From NCBI RefSeq assembly GCF_043290135.1, contig NC_134700.1, positions 245,401,039 through 245,465,038 of the forward strand: 64,000 nt of DNA, given 5' to 3'. Shown here in pieces: positions 43,655-57,700 of the stretch. The notes beneath the pieces were generated by a model. The model did not search any database and was not told the DNA's origin. It saw only the letters and a program-made list of their open reading frames with translations. This stretch comes from Rhipicephalus microplus. Lineage: Eukaryota; Arthropoda; Arachnida; Ixodida; Ixodidae. The translations under genes were made by a program, and so were the position numbers. Numbering within the stretch: the first letter of the stretch is position 1; every line of letters starts with the position of its first letter.

Positions 43655-44639
43655 ACCATGCCTCCACGCGGCCACATGAGAGACCAAAAATTGAAAAATA
43701 ATTAGTTCAATTTTCTTTCAGACGCGAATCATAATGCGTTGTCTTCAAATGCGTCAAATTTGCATAGCATGCGCTGTTTTGTGCGATTTTTATTTTTAAT
43801 GTCAATTAACGTGTAAATATATATCTAATTATTCTGCAATCAAACATCTTTGATTCTTGCACTAAAAAAATCTAATCATAGGTTCAAAATGCATGAATTA
43901 TTTGTTTTTTCTTGTATGCGTTTCGAGCAAAAAAATAATACTGTTCACGTTTGGTTAAAGCATGGTTAGAGTGTACTGGAACTGTTGTTTGGTTAAAGTC
44001 CCTAGATTTACACTGTATTGGTGCTAGATTTTTCCCTGAAATATGTAGGAACCTTAGGTAGTGTCTCCAGCAAAATGATTTTCCGCCGTGTTTTTCGCGG
44101 CACAACGAAGTTAAATAACTGTATAGTTGACCACTAATGTTCACACTGCGTTTCAAGGCATTTGAACAAACACGCGGTGCGGAACGCGGATGGACCTGTA
44201 GTTGATCGATGTGCACAATCGCATACGCCGCCGATGAAGAAGACATAGCTATTAAAATAAGAACAATGCAATCGACCAGCGATAAATCCCGTTGCTGTAG
44301 CCCAGTGATGAAGACGCCTCAAGGGAAAGGATATTTTGAAAATTCAGAGCAATGCTTGGGTTTCAGCACGAATAGAGTTTCGCTTTTTTCGATGGTTAGT
44401 GAAACGACATCAAGTAAATAATGACACAGCATAAAGGAGATTGAACTGGACAGCAGGTGCAGACACACTCCCCATTTGCGAATGGGACACCATTTATTAT
44501 CCAAAGCAAAAAAAAAAAAGGAACGGCAATTATCTTGAATTAGCTTGTATATAGTTTAATATTTATGAAAAAAAGGCAGTACCGCAATGAACAGGGCCAC
44601 GATGGCCTGGCACCCACACCAACTATGCTTTATGCAATT

Positions 44640-44905
44640 TTGGGAGGATTAATGTAAAAGCATTCTGAACAGAAGACTCGACAGGAGGGTGAAATTAGAT
44701 ATGCATGTATACATTACAAATGACGAATCGCTCACCATAACAACCGCCGAATCATCTACTGAAACTTTTTGAAGGGCTAAAATAGCCCTGCTCAATATGG
44801 GAGTGTGCAATGCAGGGGACGCGGTAATCGTAAGACAAAGCCTCTGAGAAAATGACCACTCTCGCATTCTCTTCACGGATGGACGCATCAGTGACAATCA
44901 ATTCC
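44640..44905 (-). pseudogene. LINE 3' fragment with RNase H-like sequence
   Basis: On the minus strand NWELIVTDASIREENARVVI is followed, after a frame shift, by ILALQKVSVDDSAVVMVSDS. These look like the first and later strands of the RNase H domain carried by I-clade LINEs (TDxS and SDS motifs). GC content and codon pattern differ from the flanks. Assignment is from motif resemblance only. Confidence 0.5.
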
Positions 44906-45426
44906 CAATTGAAATTATTAGTCTGCTAGCTCATTTTAGAAGACCGGAGTTAGGCATTACAATGGAGTATATCATCACATTCAACTTTTGTATTGCCCAG
45001 TGCCTTCTGAACAAAAAAATATTTTTCTGAACAACGCCACAAATGTCAACATTTAAGGTTCTAGTTGATCTTGTACAAACAAAACATGAGGTTTATGTGC
45101 ACAGGGCCAAGGCTCATTAAAAATGTTTCCTATTAAAAAATCAATATAAACTGTCAATGAATTTCTTAAGATGTAGAAATTTTTAAATATGTTTTCTCGG
45201 TAAGAATGCAGAATCTGCAAGCTATAGTATGGATTTGACCTTCTCAGCATGTAACATTGTTTGCAGTAAGTTTTGGTACCCCTAGACAATTATGAATAGC
45301 AGCAACATAGCCAGGAAATGTTTTTCAGAAAGTGTTCAACCATACTTTGTGTACATTCTTGTGTGTGTTTGTATGTGTGCATGCATATACACATGCAAAA
45401 TTAAAAACTTTTAAGGCGGGAAGGGG

Positions 45427-45526
45427 GTTTCTTTAGGAGCGAGAGGCTCATTTTTGTTTGTTCTGTTTGTTCAAGGGAAAGCCCTTGAACAAATAGCCCG
45501 TCGCTCTAAAAAACCACTGCATTAAC
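45427..45526. repeat. Fold-back repeat with perfect 12-bp inner hairpin
   Basis: TTTGTTCAAGGG (45466-45477) and CCCTTGAACAAA (45482-45493) pair perfectly around a 4-nt loop. Outer sequence GGTTTCTTTAGGAGCGAG pairs imperfectly with the complement of CGTCGCTCTAAAAAACC. Confidence 0.55.
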
Positions 45527-45561
45527 TTCGTAAGCTGGCCTCGCAGGGTATTAAACACTAT

Positions 45562-45767
45562 GAAGTACGAACAGTGCAAATCCAACACAGGGACACAAGA
45601 AACACAGACAAGCTTTTCATGTTATTTTTTATTGTTTTGTTCATGTTTTCTTTATGTTTATACTGTTTATATTTATCTTTCAAGTGGAATAAAAATTCAG
45701 TTCCTAGTCAGCACTTGTCAGTGTCCCTTCTTGTGTCCCCGTGTTCAATTCGCGCTGTTCGTACTTC
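45562..45767. mobile_element. Fold-back MITE, arms about 46 bp
   Basis: The left arm starts GAAGTACGAACAGTGCAAAT. The right arm, inverted, starts GAAGTACGAACAGCGCGAAT. The arms run on through ACACAGGGACACAAGAA, at roughly 85% identity by eye. The 206-bp unit is non-coding, with a T-rich centre. Confidence 0.6.
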
Positions 45768-46739
45768 CCATTGCTAAACCAACTAGCTCAAAGCTTCACT
45801 TTATTAAGTATAAACCACAACTGAATTCTAGCGTCGGATGAACGTACATGCAATAAATGATAAGCATTGTTTTTGCGTAGCCCGGTGTGGTGTTGACTAA
45901 GTTCACATATCAATACATCAAATGCTGCCTTAGGCTCAAAATGCTCAATGTAATTACGATACGCCTAAATATTTGATGTAGTTTTTTGGGGGTGTGCGTT
46001 TTTTTTTTTTTGACGATATTGAAGAGAGATGCTAACAGGAGCATAAAAAAAAAACAGTCACAAACCTTTTGCTAGTAATTAAGTCACGAAATTATGTTCA
46101 AAGCATAATTATAAAGTTCCTAAATATGATGTCAGAAGCCTAGAGCACACCGCTGTGGCCTAGTGGCGATGCACTTCCTGTGATATCAATGTGAATTTTG
46201 TGCAGTGTGGGAGAACAATTGTCCAGAATATGTGATTAGGTAATGGTGTAAATGAAAATACCGTGAATTATAGTCACAGAAGCAAGCACCCCTTTTTTAT
46301 AAGAGTAAAATTTATATTAGTAAATCATGTTAAATGTCATGAAAAACTGGCATGTTGCACAAGTAGTGGAAAAGCCTTGAAACTGGATTATGGAGTTGTT
46401 TACTTTGTTTCACACACTGTCCATGATGCTTTCATCCACTATAATTAGTGCTCAATGCTACAGCATGTATTACATTATCTATCCCCACTTCGTTTTGTGC
46501 TGCTTATAAGGTAAAAGAAGTTGAATGCCGAAAAGCAGTGCTGCCTCAAAAGCAACTAGCAAAACATGTCAAGTCATGAGTTAGACATGAGTTAGATATT
46601 GACATGTCATCTAATGTTTCATTTTCTCTGTGTGTCCCCCAATACACTTTTTTTTAATGAAGTATACTGATAAGAATCGTTCAAAATGGTAAGCTGAAAA
46701 CTACCGTAACAGGACAGGCAATTATACGACCTAGACAAA

Positions 46740-48731
46740 CAAAGCGTTGAAAGACAGCTTTATTCTACACAGATATAACAAAGGCTCTTAATTTACATAT
46801 ATACAATCACGTATGTACGTAACTTGGACAGTGGGCTAAGCACAACACCACATAGTGCACATAATAAAGAACTGAAGACGTGACAGCACTGTCCTTCTTT
46901 GAGGCACCTTGACAATTTGGCGACCACTATAACAAAACACAATAATGTGAAACGTCAGTTTTAAAATCTGGAAGCCTGAATACAATTCAGAACTACACAA
47001 GAAATATCACAAAACAATTATGTCACAGCTGTTGCTTGAGAAACCACAGCGGCTAGAAATGGTATCAAGGAACCATTCACGTCTTTGTAACAAACATTAC
47101 TAAAATGGAGGTCTTATTCCAGATCTCTCAGGTGAAAATTATACTTAAAAAAAAAGTAAAACTTGTGCCCCTTTTGTCTGAAAGACGTTGCAACATTATA
47201 GGTATAATTGATGAACCAGGGAAGTTGCATGTTCGTGAGCACTCTGCATAATGCTCACTCATGAAGACAGGCAAGACATTTGGTTCTACGTGTTGCCAAG
47301 GAGATTCCATGTGTACACATGCAGACACACTGGAATTGTATAAATGCAAAAATTTGCAACAAGTCACTGGCAATGCCACACTCGCAGACAAAAATGTTGG
47401 TTTCCATCAAAACACCACTACAGTAATGTCACCTTACACTAAAACGTTTAATGTCACTGCCATCAGAAGTCTACATACAGGGTGTGGATGTAGCAGAAGC
47501 AGACGGAACATTCATACTGTTTACCTGTGTAACTCATAAAAAGATTTAACAGCATTCCCATTGTGTTATATAAAAGTCCCAACATTGGCAATAAGAACAA
47601 ACTCCTCCTACAAAACTATGCAGTCAATGTTCTTGATGCCTCTGTGCTTGGAAATTTCAGGTCATTTTGGATGAAAAGGCAGAAATAGAAGCCACACGCA
47701 TAATTAGGTGACATAGCTCATGCTGAGTTCTTCACAGCATAAACATATGGGCACAACAATGCATGTTAATGAGCATATCCGAAGAGCCCAAGGAGGGATA
47801 AGCTTTTTGGACAAGACCCCACAATGTGCAAAAAGCTATGTGCATCCCCTAGCACAGATGGACCACCAAAGGCCGAGCCAACCATTCTGCCAACTTGGGT
47901 GTGTTTGTGCACCCACATACTACTTTGAGGTCACACCAGCTAGCTGAGTGATAAAACAATGAAGCCTCCATGTAAAACCTTGCAGTAATGGTAGATGTGG
48001 AATATTAGGGTGCACACAATAGCCACTTCTAATACAATGAAATTTACAACTGTGCAGCCATTACTGCCTGACCCAACCAAGAGCACCAGCACAACTTCCT
48101 GCCATGAAGCTCTGAAATTGAAGCAACCTCAGCAATAGCTATATTACAGTATTGTTCATTTATAACTATAATGTGGAGAAAGTAATAGTTAGCACGAGTT
48201 TCACCCCTGCATTTGCAGTCTCGAAATAGTGCAAACAATAACTTTAATTTCAGCTCATTTCACAAATTATTTTTATATTGTTAGTCTTTTGGCACCAACA
48301 ATTAGCAAAAACAACCGCTCCAACAAACAGCAGAAGTGGATTTACACAACAGCTGTATGTCAGGCGATACCAATCGAATGATCTCGAAAGCCTGTGCAAG
48401 CACACAACTCCTGACAGTTTTTGGGAGACTAATATCTTTAGCTGCCCTTAAATGCTACCGGGGTGACCATCCCAACTACAGAAAAGTCAAGCAAAGCAGT
48501 GCAAATCTTAGATACTAGTAGAAATAAATGTGCCGAAATTCTTGATATCTTTATTATAATTTCACGTTACTGTGCATGTAAAGTTATTTTTTAAGGGACA
48601 GGTTCCTTTTACAGTGCGGCTCCTCAAATCTACTCCGAGACTGCATCACGGTGCAACATTCGACCCCATAACTTTGGTAATTACAATAGGCATAACAAAA
48701 AGCCTTGGTAGCTGAAGGTGCGTTGCGCACG
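46740..48731 (-). other. 3' UTR of the coiled-coil gene (predicted)
   Basis: About 2 kb of AT-rich, frame-poor sequence follows the stop. The first good poly(A) signal reached in minus orientation is AATAAA at 46764-46759. An earlier, weaker end cannot be excluded. Confidence 0.55.
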
Positions 48732-51700
48732 TCACTCGGTAAATTCTTCATCGTCGCTTACAAGAGATTCGTGGTCCCAAAAGAGGCTTTCTTTCTTGAA
48801 ACGGTTGGCAGTGCCCCTATGCAGAGCCTCCCTGCTGCTCCCTTTTCGCCAGCCAGGTGCTTGTCGCTTCAGGTACCAATTGTCCATGCCTGCTGTAGCT
48901 TCACCACGCTGTCGTTCCCTTATTTTTGCTCGAGTGCTGAACCAGTCTTCCTCTTCAGTTTCTTCCACATCCAGCAGCTGCTTGTTCCTAGTTGCCGGCT
49001 TTTCAGTAGTCACTTTTCTCTTTGCCTCATTTTTTTTGCTACACCTACTACCTCCCTGGCAGTCATCGTCCTCATCCACGTTAACAGCCTTGTGATTTCT
49101 CCAGCTGTGTTTGGCTTCCTCCCTCCTTGGCGTACTTGTGGGCTCAGTAAAACTGTCCTCTGCCTTTTCAGACGAAGCTTCCCAGTCACTACTGAGCATC
49201 TGGGCTACCTTGGTAAGCTTAGAAACTAATTTTTCGGCATGCTTTCCTGTTGCTTCTTGCCCCTTGGAGACGAACTTTCGTCCGGCATCAAACACTTTCT
49301 TGATTGATGATTCTAACAAACTCATTGTCTGTGAGATGGAACCAACAGGCTTCCCTGATCCGTGAAGATATCCGTCCAATTCTTCTCGGCGTCGGTTAAG
49401 CTCTCGTCTCACCTAAAAGATACAGCAAAGGGACAAGCAGTCAGAAATGTAAAGTGCACTGATCATGAAACATTGGTCCACTATTCTGGGTGAAATCATC
49501 GTGAGACGTCAGGATGCTTTTACCCTAAATGGCATTCATGCCAGCTGCACATTTCTTCAGAAGCTCTCCACCGTATGTGGCAATGCTTGGTTAACACAAT
49601 ACCACTCAGCAGGTGAAAGCTTTTTCAGAAATTGCTGTACCTGTTTAGTTAATTGAGACAATAAGAGCCAGGGTGTTGAGAAAACTCATACAGAGACAGT
49701 AGGCAAATAAAATATTAGGCCACAGTGGTGGCTTGAAAGCATCTGAATATTATCGACAGCAACACTTGCATGACTGAGTTAAAGGGGCCCTGAAACACTT
49801 TTTTGAGTAACCATAGAATTAATTCACTGGAAAAGCGTATTAGCTCACAAATTCAATGCTGCAAAAATTTTAAGAATCCGTCCAGTACGAGCGGAGTTAC
49901 AAAAATTTGTCCCATGCTGCAATTGCTTCTTTCTCTCGTCCCGATGAAAGTGCTGGAAGCTAAGCAGGGAGAAATGGGAGGGGCAAACAAAAAACGTCAT
50001 TCATGCCTCGTGACCTTGAGCACTTTTTTCTTCAAACACGCGGCTTTTTCAGTGCGATCGCGTGGACAAATGACGGCCTCTCGCGGTGACCTCTGTAACA
50101 ACTGAGCGCGCCATGTTCAAATCAGCCAATGGCTGATAGATGGGCTTGCTACGAGTGATTTTTGGGCTTATTCCTTGATTTGTCGAGAAAAGAGAAAGCA
50201 ATTGTTAGCTGACTTTGATAATTTATTGTGAATTCCAGGCCGCGTGCTATGCTATAATATTTGGCTCGCGCGTTGTTGGGAGCCTCCACTACTGATCGAC
50301 AGCGTTTTCTGACCATGCTCAAAAAGCATTGCAGGGCCCCTTTAAGGTAAACGTTGGGCACAACTTGTGATTAGCAAGATTATCTAATTACATATAGCAC
50401 TACAGCTCAACAACACAATTCCTCAGAATAATTCTGCCATTACTACTCAACCAGTCATAATAATAATACAACTGCAGAGCACTGTAAAATGAACTCGAGT
50501 GCCATAACTGCATATTTTTTTTATAGAATTCTCACGAAAAATAGCTTACTGATGTTATAAAGACAACAATGCGCTGGCAAAAAAAAAATTGTTTCCATAT
50601 CTCTGTGTCATTTCCATAATTATGAAGCCCACTATAATTGCAATGCAAGCAAAAACATTGGTGCCATGCCACGTTGGTAGCTCAGTTTCTGGCAGTGCAT
50701 TCGTTTTACACATGAAATGGTAGCACTAGTTGCCATTCACTAAAAGAATGTGAAGGCATCTGCAATGTGAAAAATCCTTGCTCAAGGGTAGGGGCAACCT
50801 GGATTGCGCTTCAGTTGTGCAGACACTTTAAAAACACTTTCATCTTAGACTAAACGCTTTCTAAGCAAAAAACAAGCACTGAAAGAGTTCTAGAGTGGTA
50901 GTTTAACAGTCAGCATCAGCTCACCTTGTGCCAGTAGTGTTTTTTTTTAAACTAGATGTCTGACTTTGTATTTGTATTACAAACAGTGACTTTTGTTAAA
51001 AGGCATGCCGGGTGAGTTGTGGAAGGAATTATCCAGTAGTGTATTTGAATTTGCTGTTTCCTTTCAATACTGCAGCAAGTTTCAAGGAATGCTGAAAGCA
51101 GACTTACAAGTGCACATTTAAATGTTGCTTCAAACGCTACATTTGCTTATGATACTGGTCACAAAAATATGTCAACCTTTTCTTGTGTTCATTTAAGTAA
51201 GGACCCCTAAAAGCTAAGCCATGGATTCTAAGACTGGGTTACGTTTAAGACACCTTAGGGTTCCGCAAGCAGACAGAACAAATGCAACCAGCTTTCATTC
51301 CGCCCCAGTAACAACTAGTTAATTTATTTAGACAAGTAAATTTTCATTGCATTTTTCAATATTGAATAAATTGCACGTCACATCCTTAAGTCAGGTGTCT
51401 AAAGGTACTGAAAAGCCCATGTGCTGGCAGCACTGAAGACACACCATCTAGTGTGCTCTATGAAACTTGTACAACTTACAGACCCACAACAACAGAACAT
51501 GCGCAGTGCTGGTAATTCATGTCTATGAACGTTCAAATTATTTGAAATGACATTCACCTTTTGAAGATCAAATACGTACATAAATGTCGTCCGCTAACAG
51601 CCCCAAGACAAAGAGGTACGTGTACATCATTGCCTGTATGTTTAAAACGTGCACCTGTTACAATCATTTCTCATGGATGAGCTGCCACACTGCAAGAATA

Positions 51701-54700
51701 TGTGGAATTCTTTTCCTGCACCGGGCTTTACTACAGCAGTGCGCTTGCTAGTTTTCGTTTCATTCTTCAACTTATTACCACATGATGCGCCAGCAAAAAT
51801 GATGGCTTTCAGTTTAGAATGTCTGAAAAGAGCGATTCGTTACTTTCTCCTTTATTGCCCCCGGAGTAAGCGATTATGCCTATTTTTGTGCAAGCGGTGA
51901 CTGGCACAAACGTTGCTGCTGTGGTCGTGTTTTTCCTCTCGAGGAATCACCAAAAACCGCTCCTGTTTTGTTGGCCATAAGACTAATGATTATTAGTATT
52001 GGTTTCGGGTTAGCTTTTGCTTTCCGGACGCACTCACGAACAGTTTTCTTTGGTGTGCTCACTCATGCAGTTTTCTTGCACTATGAAACTGTGTGCCGGT
52101 TTCTCTTTTGCAAGTTAGTCCAGAGGCGATTTCTCCAACTCTCTGCTCCAATGCTGAATCAGAATCTAATTCAGTAAATGTCAACCTGTCACACGAGTCA
52201 AAATTCAGATGCTGATGAGTGAGCGAAATCTCAAAAGCACGCAAGAAAAGATAATGCTGATTGAAAAAGAAAAAAAAAGGTGGCTTTTCTTCATGTTTTC
52301 ACTTAATGCCACTTCATGCACTTATATTAGTATGTCTATGAACTAAACAGATGTTTATTTTAACGCATAACTTTGTAACAGTCATACGAGTTTCATTTTA
52401 CAATTTATCTTGCTGTTACTCATGCTGCTTGTCGTCCCTTTCTCATCCCGACTTGCCTGTGAAGCTTCGAGTGTGCTTGTCAGGACAAAAAGAGAGAGAA
52501 AAAGCGCTAAGAGTGTGCAACACATCCGTGTAGGTCTGCTCGCACTTGACCGACTGAAAAAACATTTGCGGCAATCAATATGTGAAGTGATAAGCTCCGC
52601 TATCAAGGCCACTTGATGACTGCTTGGAAACTGTTGCACGACCCGTTCATCCTGACACCATTGCTTTTTCCCAATGGATCTCACCTTTTCTCCCAAGTCT
52701 TGTACCATGGGGCGGACATCGCTGGCTACGCTTGAGCCCTTTTTGGCCAGGTCAATCAGGGATTCGAGAGTGCGGTCCAGGCCTGTCTGCATGTCGTCAA
52801 ATAGTGTCTGGCCCAGCATTAGCAATTTGCGCCACACTGTCTTGCTGCTGGTGCTGCGCTCGTTTCTCCTGAGCTCGTCATAGAGCCTGCGCCACTGCTT
52901 GGAGTCTGCCTGCTGCTTCTTCAACACGTCCAACAACTCGGATAATTGGTCCTTGCTTGTAGACTGGGGGTCCTTTGGCCCTTCGTCTGCACCGTCCTCT
53001 GAATTGCTTGAAGAATCATCGTCTGCAAAACAACAATGTTCCATTAAGGTTATTTGCTTCACCCTGCTGCTAGATGGTTTCAGTGTCCTCAGTACTCTAG
53101 TCATCTGCCTTTATCGTATTTTTCATTTTGCTGTGCTGCCCTCTGCTGTGTTGGCAGGGAGGGGGACAGGGTTTTGTGCACTGATACTGTCACAAGATCG
53201 ACAAGTGGGCTAGTTGGTATGGTTTTATAGGAGTGCAAAAAACTCAAACGAACAAGTGAACATATTGAGCGCTCACTCGCAGCTGAAAGTTTTTTTTTAG
53301 ATGAAACATAAAAAGAAATGAACTCAAACAAACTGTGCAGTCCCCTCCATATAAGAAACAAGCCAACTTGCACAAAGGCATGAAAAAAAAAAGCTCATTA
53401 AACAAATTTAACATCTTAACATTACGAAGGTCGAAAATAAGCATGATAGCACACTTTCACAAAATTACACCACGTGCTGCTAAAGAGAACCATGTGTGGA
53501 CACGAGGCAGCAGAGAGATGATAAATGACGCCCACAGAAGCTTGTATATGTTGTCTTAAGCAAATGTACCTACATTCAGAACTTCTATCTGACTGATGCT
53601 ACCGGTGACCAAAGCTGCTGGTGACCATGACTGCTAAACAGCCGGCCCCTCAATGCACAAATCAAAGACATCATATGTGAACCTGTGCTAACCAAAGCAG
53701 ATGCACTGTTTCACGGTAACGTGGAACCCCGCAAGATCAACGGCTACGAACAAAGCAGAAGCGCTCTGTTTGAGCTTTCACTCTGACATAAATTGTTATT
53801 TGCCCATATTGTCCCTTTTTTGCAGATTTACAAAATGCTTTACATTATTCTCACCTCTAACAGGAACAGGGCGCCCATAGCGAAGCCGAGCAACTACAGT
53901 CTTCAAGTCTTCATTCTCAATGATCAGCCGGTTAACCTTGAAGTAGAAAAATCATAATAAACGCAAGAGCCTTAATTAAGGTGGGTGCGAAATTGTGTTT
54001 TTCCATTTGCATGCATCTTAAAAGCTAAGCTAGTGTTACCAACTTGTGAGGCACAAATTATTATTTTCTGACTGCCAATGTTACAAGATTGCACCATAGA
54101 GAGACAGACAGCTAGCACTCTTCTGCGAGTACTAATAGCAATCAAAAAGAAATGTAAAATAGTTCATTTTATTGATTATAATAATCACTTGATTGATTAT
54201 AATTAGCATTAAAACAAAATCTGCATGTCTGAAGTTATCTCCAACTGTTCTAAATCGTTGGCTATGAAACTAAGTGATCCACAGCAATTCAGACTCGCCT
54301 CGTTCGTGCTGCATACATTTATGCTGCAAATGAAATGCTGCCCTTACAAGAATAAAAAGTGACAAAAAAATTCATTTTTTAAAATTGACATATTTGGTTT
54401 CTGCAAGTGTTTTCATATCTCTGTGCAAATTTTCACACACCAGGATGTGGTAATTTTTTTATAATGTGATTCTAACTGTACAGATTCTTGGTGCTGTTAA
54501 CATGCAGAACCTGCAAAAAAATGGGGAACCGACTTTGAGGCTTCTTAATTGGCCGGCACCTGTGTTAGAAGCTCTGCTACAAATTTATGAGCAGCTTTAT
54601 GAGGATTGCAAAATATGCGCACCATGATTGTTGCTTTTTGAGGAAGCTGAGTGTTTTCAGTTTTTTCCATTTTTCTCAAAAAGTAAATTTACAACTGTTC

Positions 54701-57700
54701 AATTTTGAGGCCTCAATATCTCTGCAGCTAGGGCAGGTAGAGCAAAAAAATTATTTTTGCAATGGAAACCTGTATGTGTGTAGAATGCAAGTATGGGAGC
54801 AGAATTTAGAGCACAAGCCTTCTTAATTATTTACTCATCAAAATTGTAATACAATTCCAACTGCCTTTGAAAATGGGTAGTTCATTTTCCCCCCAAGAAA
54901 TAAGAAAATAACCAAGAAAGGCCTCAAAACAAAATACTCTTGCATACTTTCACTCTATAGTCATTAGTCTATGTTGGAATATCTTAAATGTCACTTTGAA
55001 TTAAACACTTTTTTTTATATAGTGGCCTTAAACCATAGGGGGTGATTAAGTTATTTCAGAAACAAGATAAGTTATAGAAAATAATTAAATATTTGAAATC
55101 AGCAGAAAGACTGCCTAATCCTGTGCAGTTTAATCAAGATCACTGAAGAAATAAACTAAAAATGTCTAAGACCAGTCTGCCTCTAAGCTTTCCGTGTGAA
55201 AAAAAAAGAAAAAACTTTTTTTTTTCTATGATGAATTTTTGTTCTCTACAACTCGCATTCCCATAAAACTCTGGACAGCTTGTGCACCAAGAAGTCCATT
55301 CGGCATGAGCATAACCCAAGCGCTATACACATAATATTTTACTAAAATCGAGGTGTAGCCTGCGTTGTTGAATCTGGCAACTTATGGCAACTAGAACAGT
55401 ACCAGTACAATGGGATCAAGTGCTGAGCATACCTGTCTATAATGACATAGTAGCCATCACCAAGATAGAAAAATCCTTACCTATGTGTTTACTGCTACAG
55501 CCATTACGCATACACCCCATACGATTACCAGGATATGGAGCAATCTACCTGATACCAATTGAGCTTTGCAGTGCGATCTATATTAAAAATATTACGCATA
55601 CACTCCATGCGATTAGCAGAATATGGAGAAATCTACCTGATACCAATTGAGGTTTGCTGCACCATTTTAATAAATCATTTATTAAGAAGATTTTTTTTAT
55701 TGTGGACAAGGGGCCTCAGGGTCCTTACTTTGTTTTTGTTGCTATTTTTCTTATTTAGGCATGTGTCCATTAATCCCTAACTTGATAAAGCTATGTACGT
55801 TGATACTCTCCATAAAAACATTCCTTCCGGCTACACTTTAGTGAGACAGTTACAGAGATTGCAGTAAGCTATCAGCTTTTAGGTTACCACAACTAAAAAT
55901 GAAGAATCTTATACTAGTATGGTTAATTACTTAAAGTGCTCAAAAACCAGCTGGTATACTTTTTTAGTGTGTTTCGATGTACAACCACTACAGGAAATAA
56001 AGTGGCTGGCGGTCAATGACAAGTAGAAGCCGCGTACTGTGTCCCGTAGCCGAGAGATGCGACTCGTTGTGGCTGGGGAGGCTTCCCGCATGGAACGCTT
56101 CAGCATCTCGTTCTCGCTCAGCAGCTGCTGCACTTGGTGTTCAAGAGAGCGCAGAGCCGCTTCCCTCTGCGACTCATGGCCCAGCCTGGACTGCAACTCT
56201 TGGTTCTCCTCTGTCAAGGCCTGAACCTGAGCACCAAAAGGATGCTTTCTCAGCATAACTAGGAAGCACTGCTGATAAAGCTTTCTACACATTACTGCAC
56301 ATAATTTACCATACACTGCTTGCTATCTCATTGGCAAACCAATTCAGCTATTGGCTTATCTCATATTTCACGATTGCAAGACTTCCGTCCTTAATTTTAA
56401 ACTCAAGTAAAGCAGCTGCAAGTTTCATAAAAACCGAACAATTAATTCCTTTTTGCACCTCCCAGCCCAATCCACAGTAATCTGCTTAAAATGTTTTGTA
56501 TTATCCCAAATTCGTGTGGGCTAATATACTTCGTGTATAACATGCATTCTTTGTCAAAAACTACATGCTAGAACCTCTTGCTTCTCATTGTAACGAGTCC
56601 ACTATCAATGTATTCACTCTTTCCTGCTGTTGTCTCCAGAACCACTGGTACAGTTGCCAGCGCAAGCTACCTTTAATTTACATGCCTCAAAAGCTAGGCA
56701 GGCACACTTGGTATTCGCTCGCTGGTGCACACCAGATTTCTCTGCCATGGCAAATACCAAGCTGGTGCACACCGGTTCATTGGGAAGAAAGAAGAGAGAA
56801 AGTGAATAGGGTTTGCGATAAACTACCTGCAGTTCAGTGTATGCCTCGTGGATTTTAAAAAAAGTGTTATAAAACATGTAAAGCAATCTGGCTCAATGAA
56901 GAGGTCATACCACAATTGCTTGCAAAAGCCTTGCATGGCGCCTCCTAGTGGTCTTATAATATGGCATGGCATTTCTGCTTTCATACAACCTTAGAAGGCT
57001 ATGATGAGAAGTTTTGAAGATGTAGGGGGGTACATACAGTCGACTCCCGGTAATTCGAAGTCGCTTAATTGGAAGTTTCGGTTAATTAGAAATGAGAAAG
57101 TGGTCCCATCAGTTTTGCATGCAATCGTATAGAAAAAAATGCTCGATAATTTGAAGTTAAAAACCTATAATATTGGTTAATTAGAAGTTTTTTCAATCGA
57201 CAGTCTCGTCGCGACCGTAATTTTACAGTAAAATGGGGAACTTTTCATATGCCAAAACATCTGCCGCACCGCGCTGGTGTCTTCGCCATCACTACTGTCC
57301 GCAGCGCCACAGATCTTGAAGCGGCAATCTTTTTAACGCTGGCGAATCGCATCGGCGGCACCGACTGACTCTTTAGTTGACTTTTGTCGAGACTCGAGTG
57401 TGTCACCGCGTCACCCGCGCGCTGGGTTGATTCCACACGTGTTTCCGCGCTTCTGATTTTAAGTGTTGTGGTGGTGACGTACGTTTGATAATGGCAACTC
57501 GAGGCCCTTACCGAACGCTAGACCTAGCGACGAAAGTCGAAGTCTTGAAGGAAGTTGACTAGGAAGGCACCGCCAAACAAGACATTGCAAGAAAGTACGG
57601 CATTAAGCCTAACACGCTGTCGACTTTCATAAAGAATAAGCGCTCAATATTGGATGCGTTTGAAAGTGAAAAATTCAAGACATTGCGGAAGCGGATGCGC

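Noticed and set aside
46148..46175. SINE- or tRNA-like box A (CTGTGGCCTAGTGGCGATG)
   Set aside because: No box B or SINE body follows at the right distance.
52382..52684. Extension of exon E as the normal 3' end of the coiled-coil gene
   Set aside because: The donor at 52684 is strong and joins in phase with the long last exon at 49412; kept only as a possible retained-intron form.
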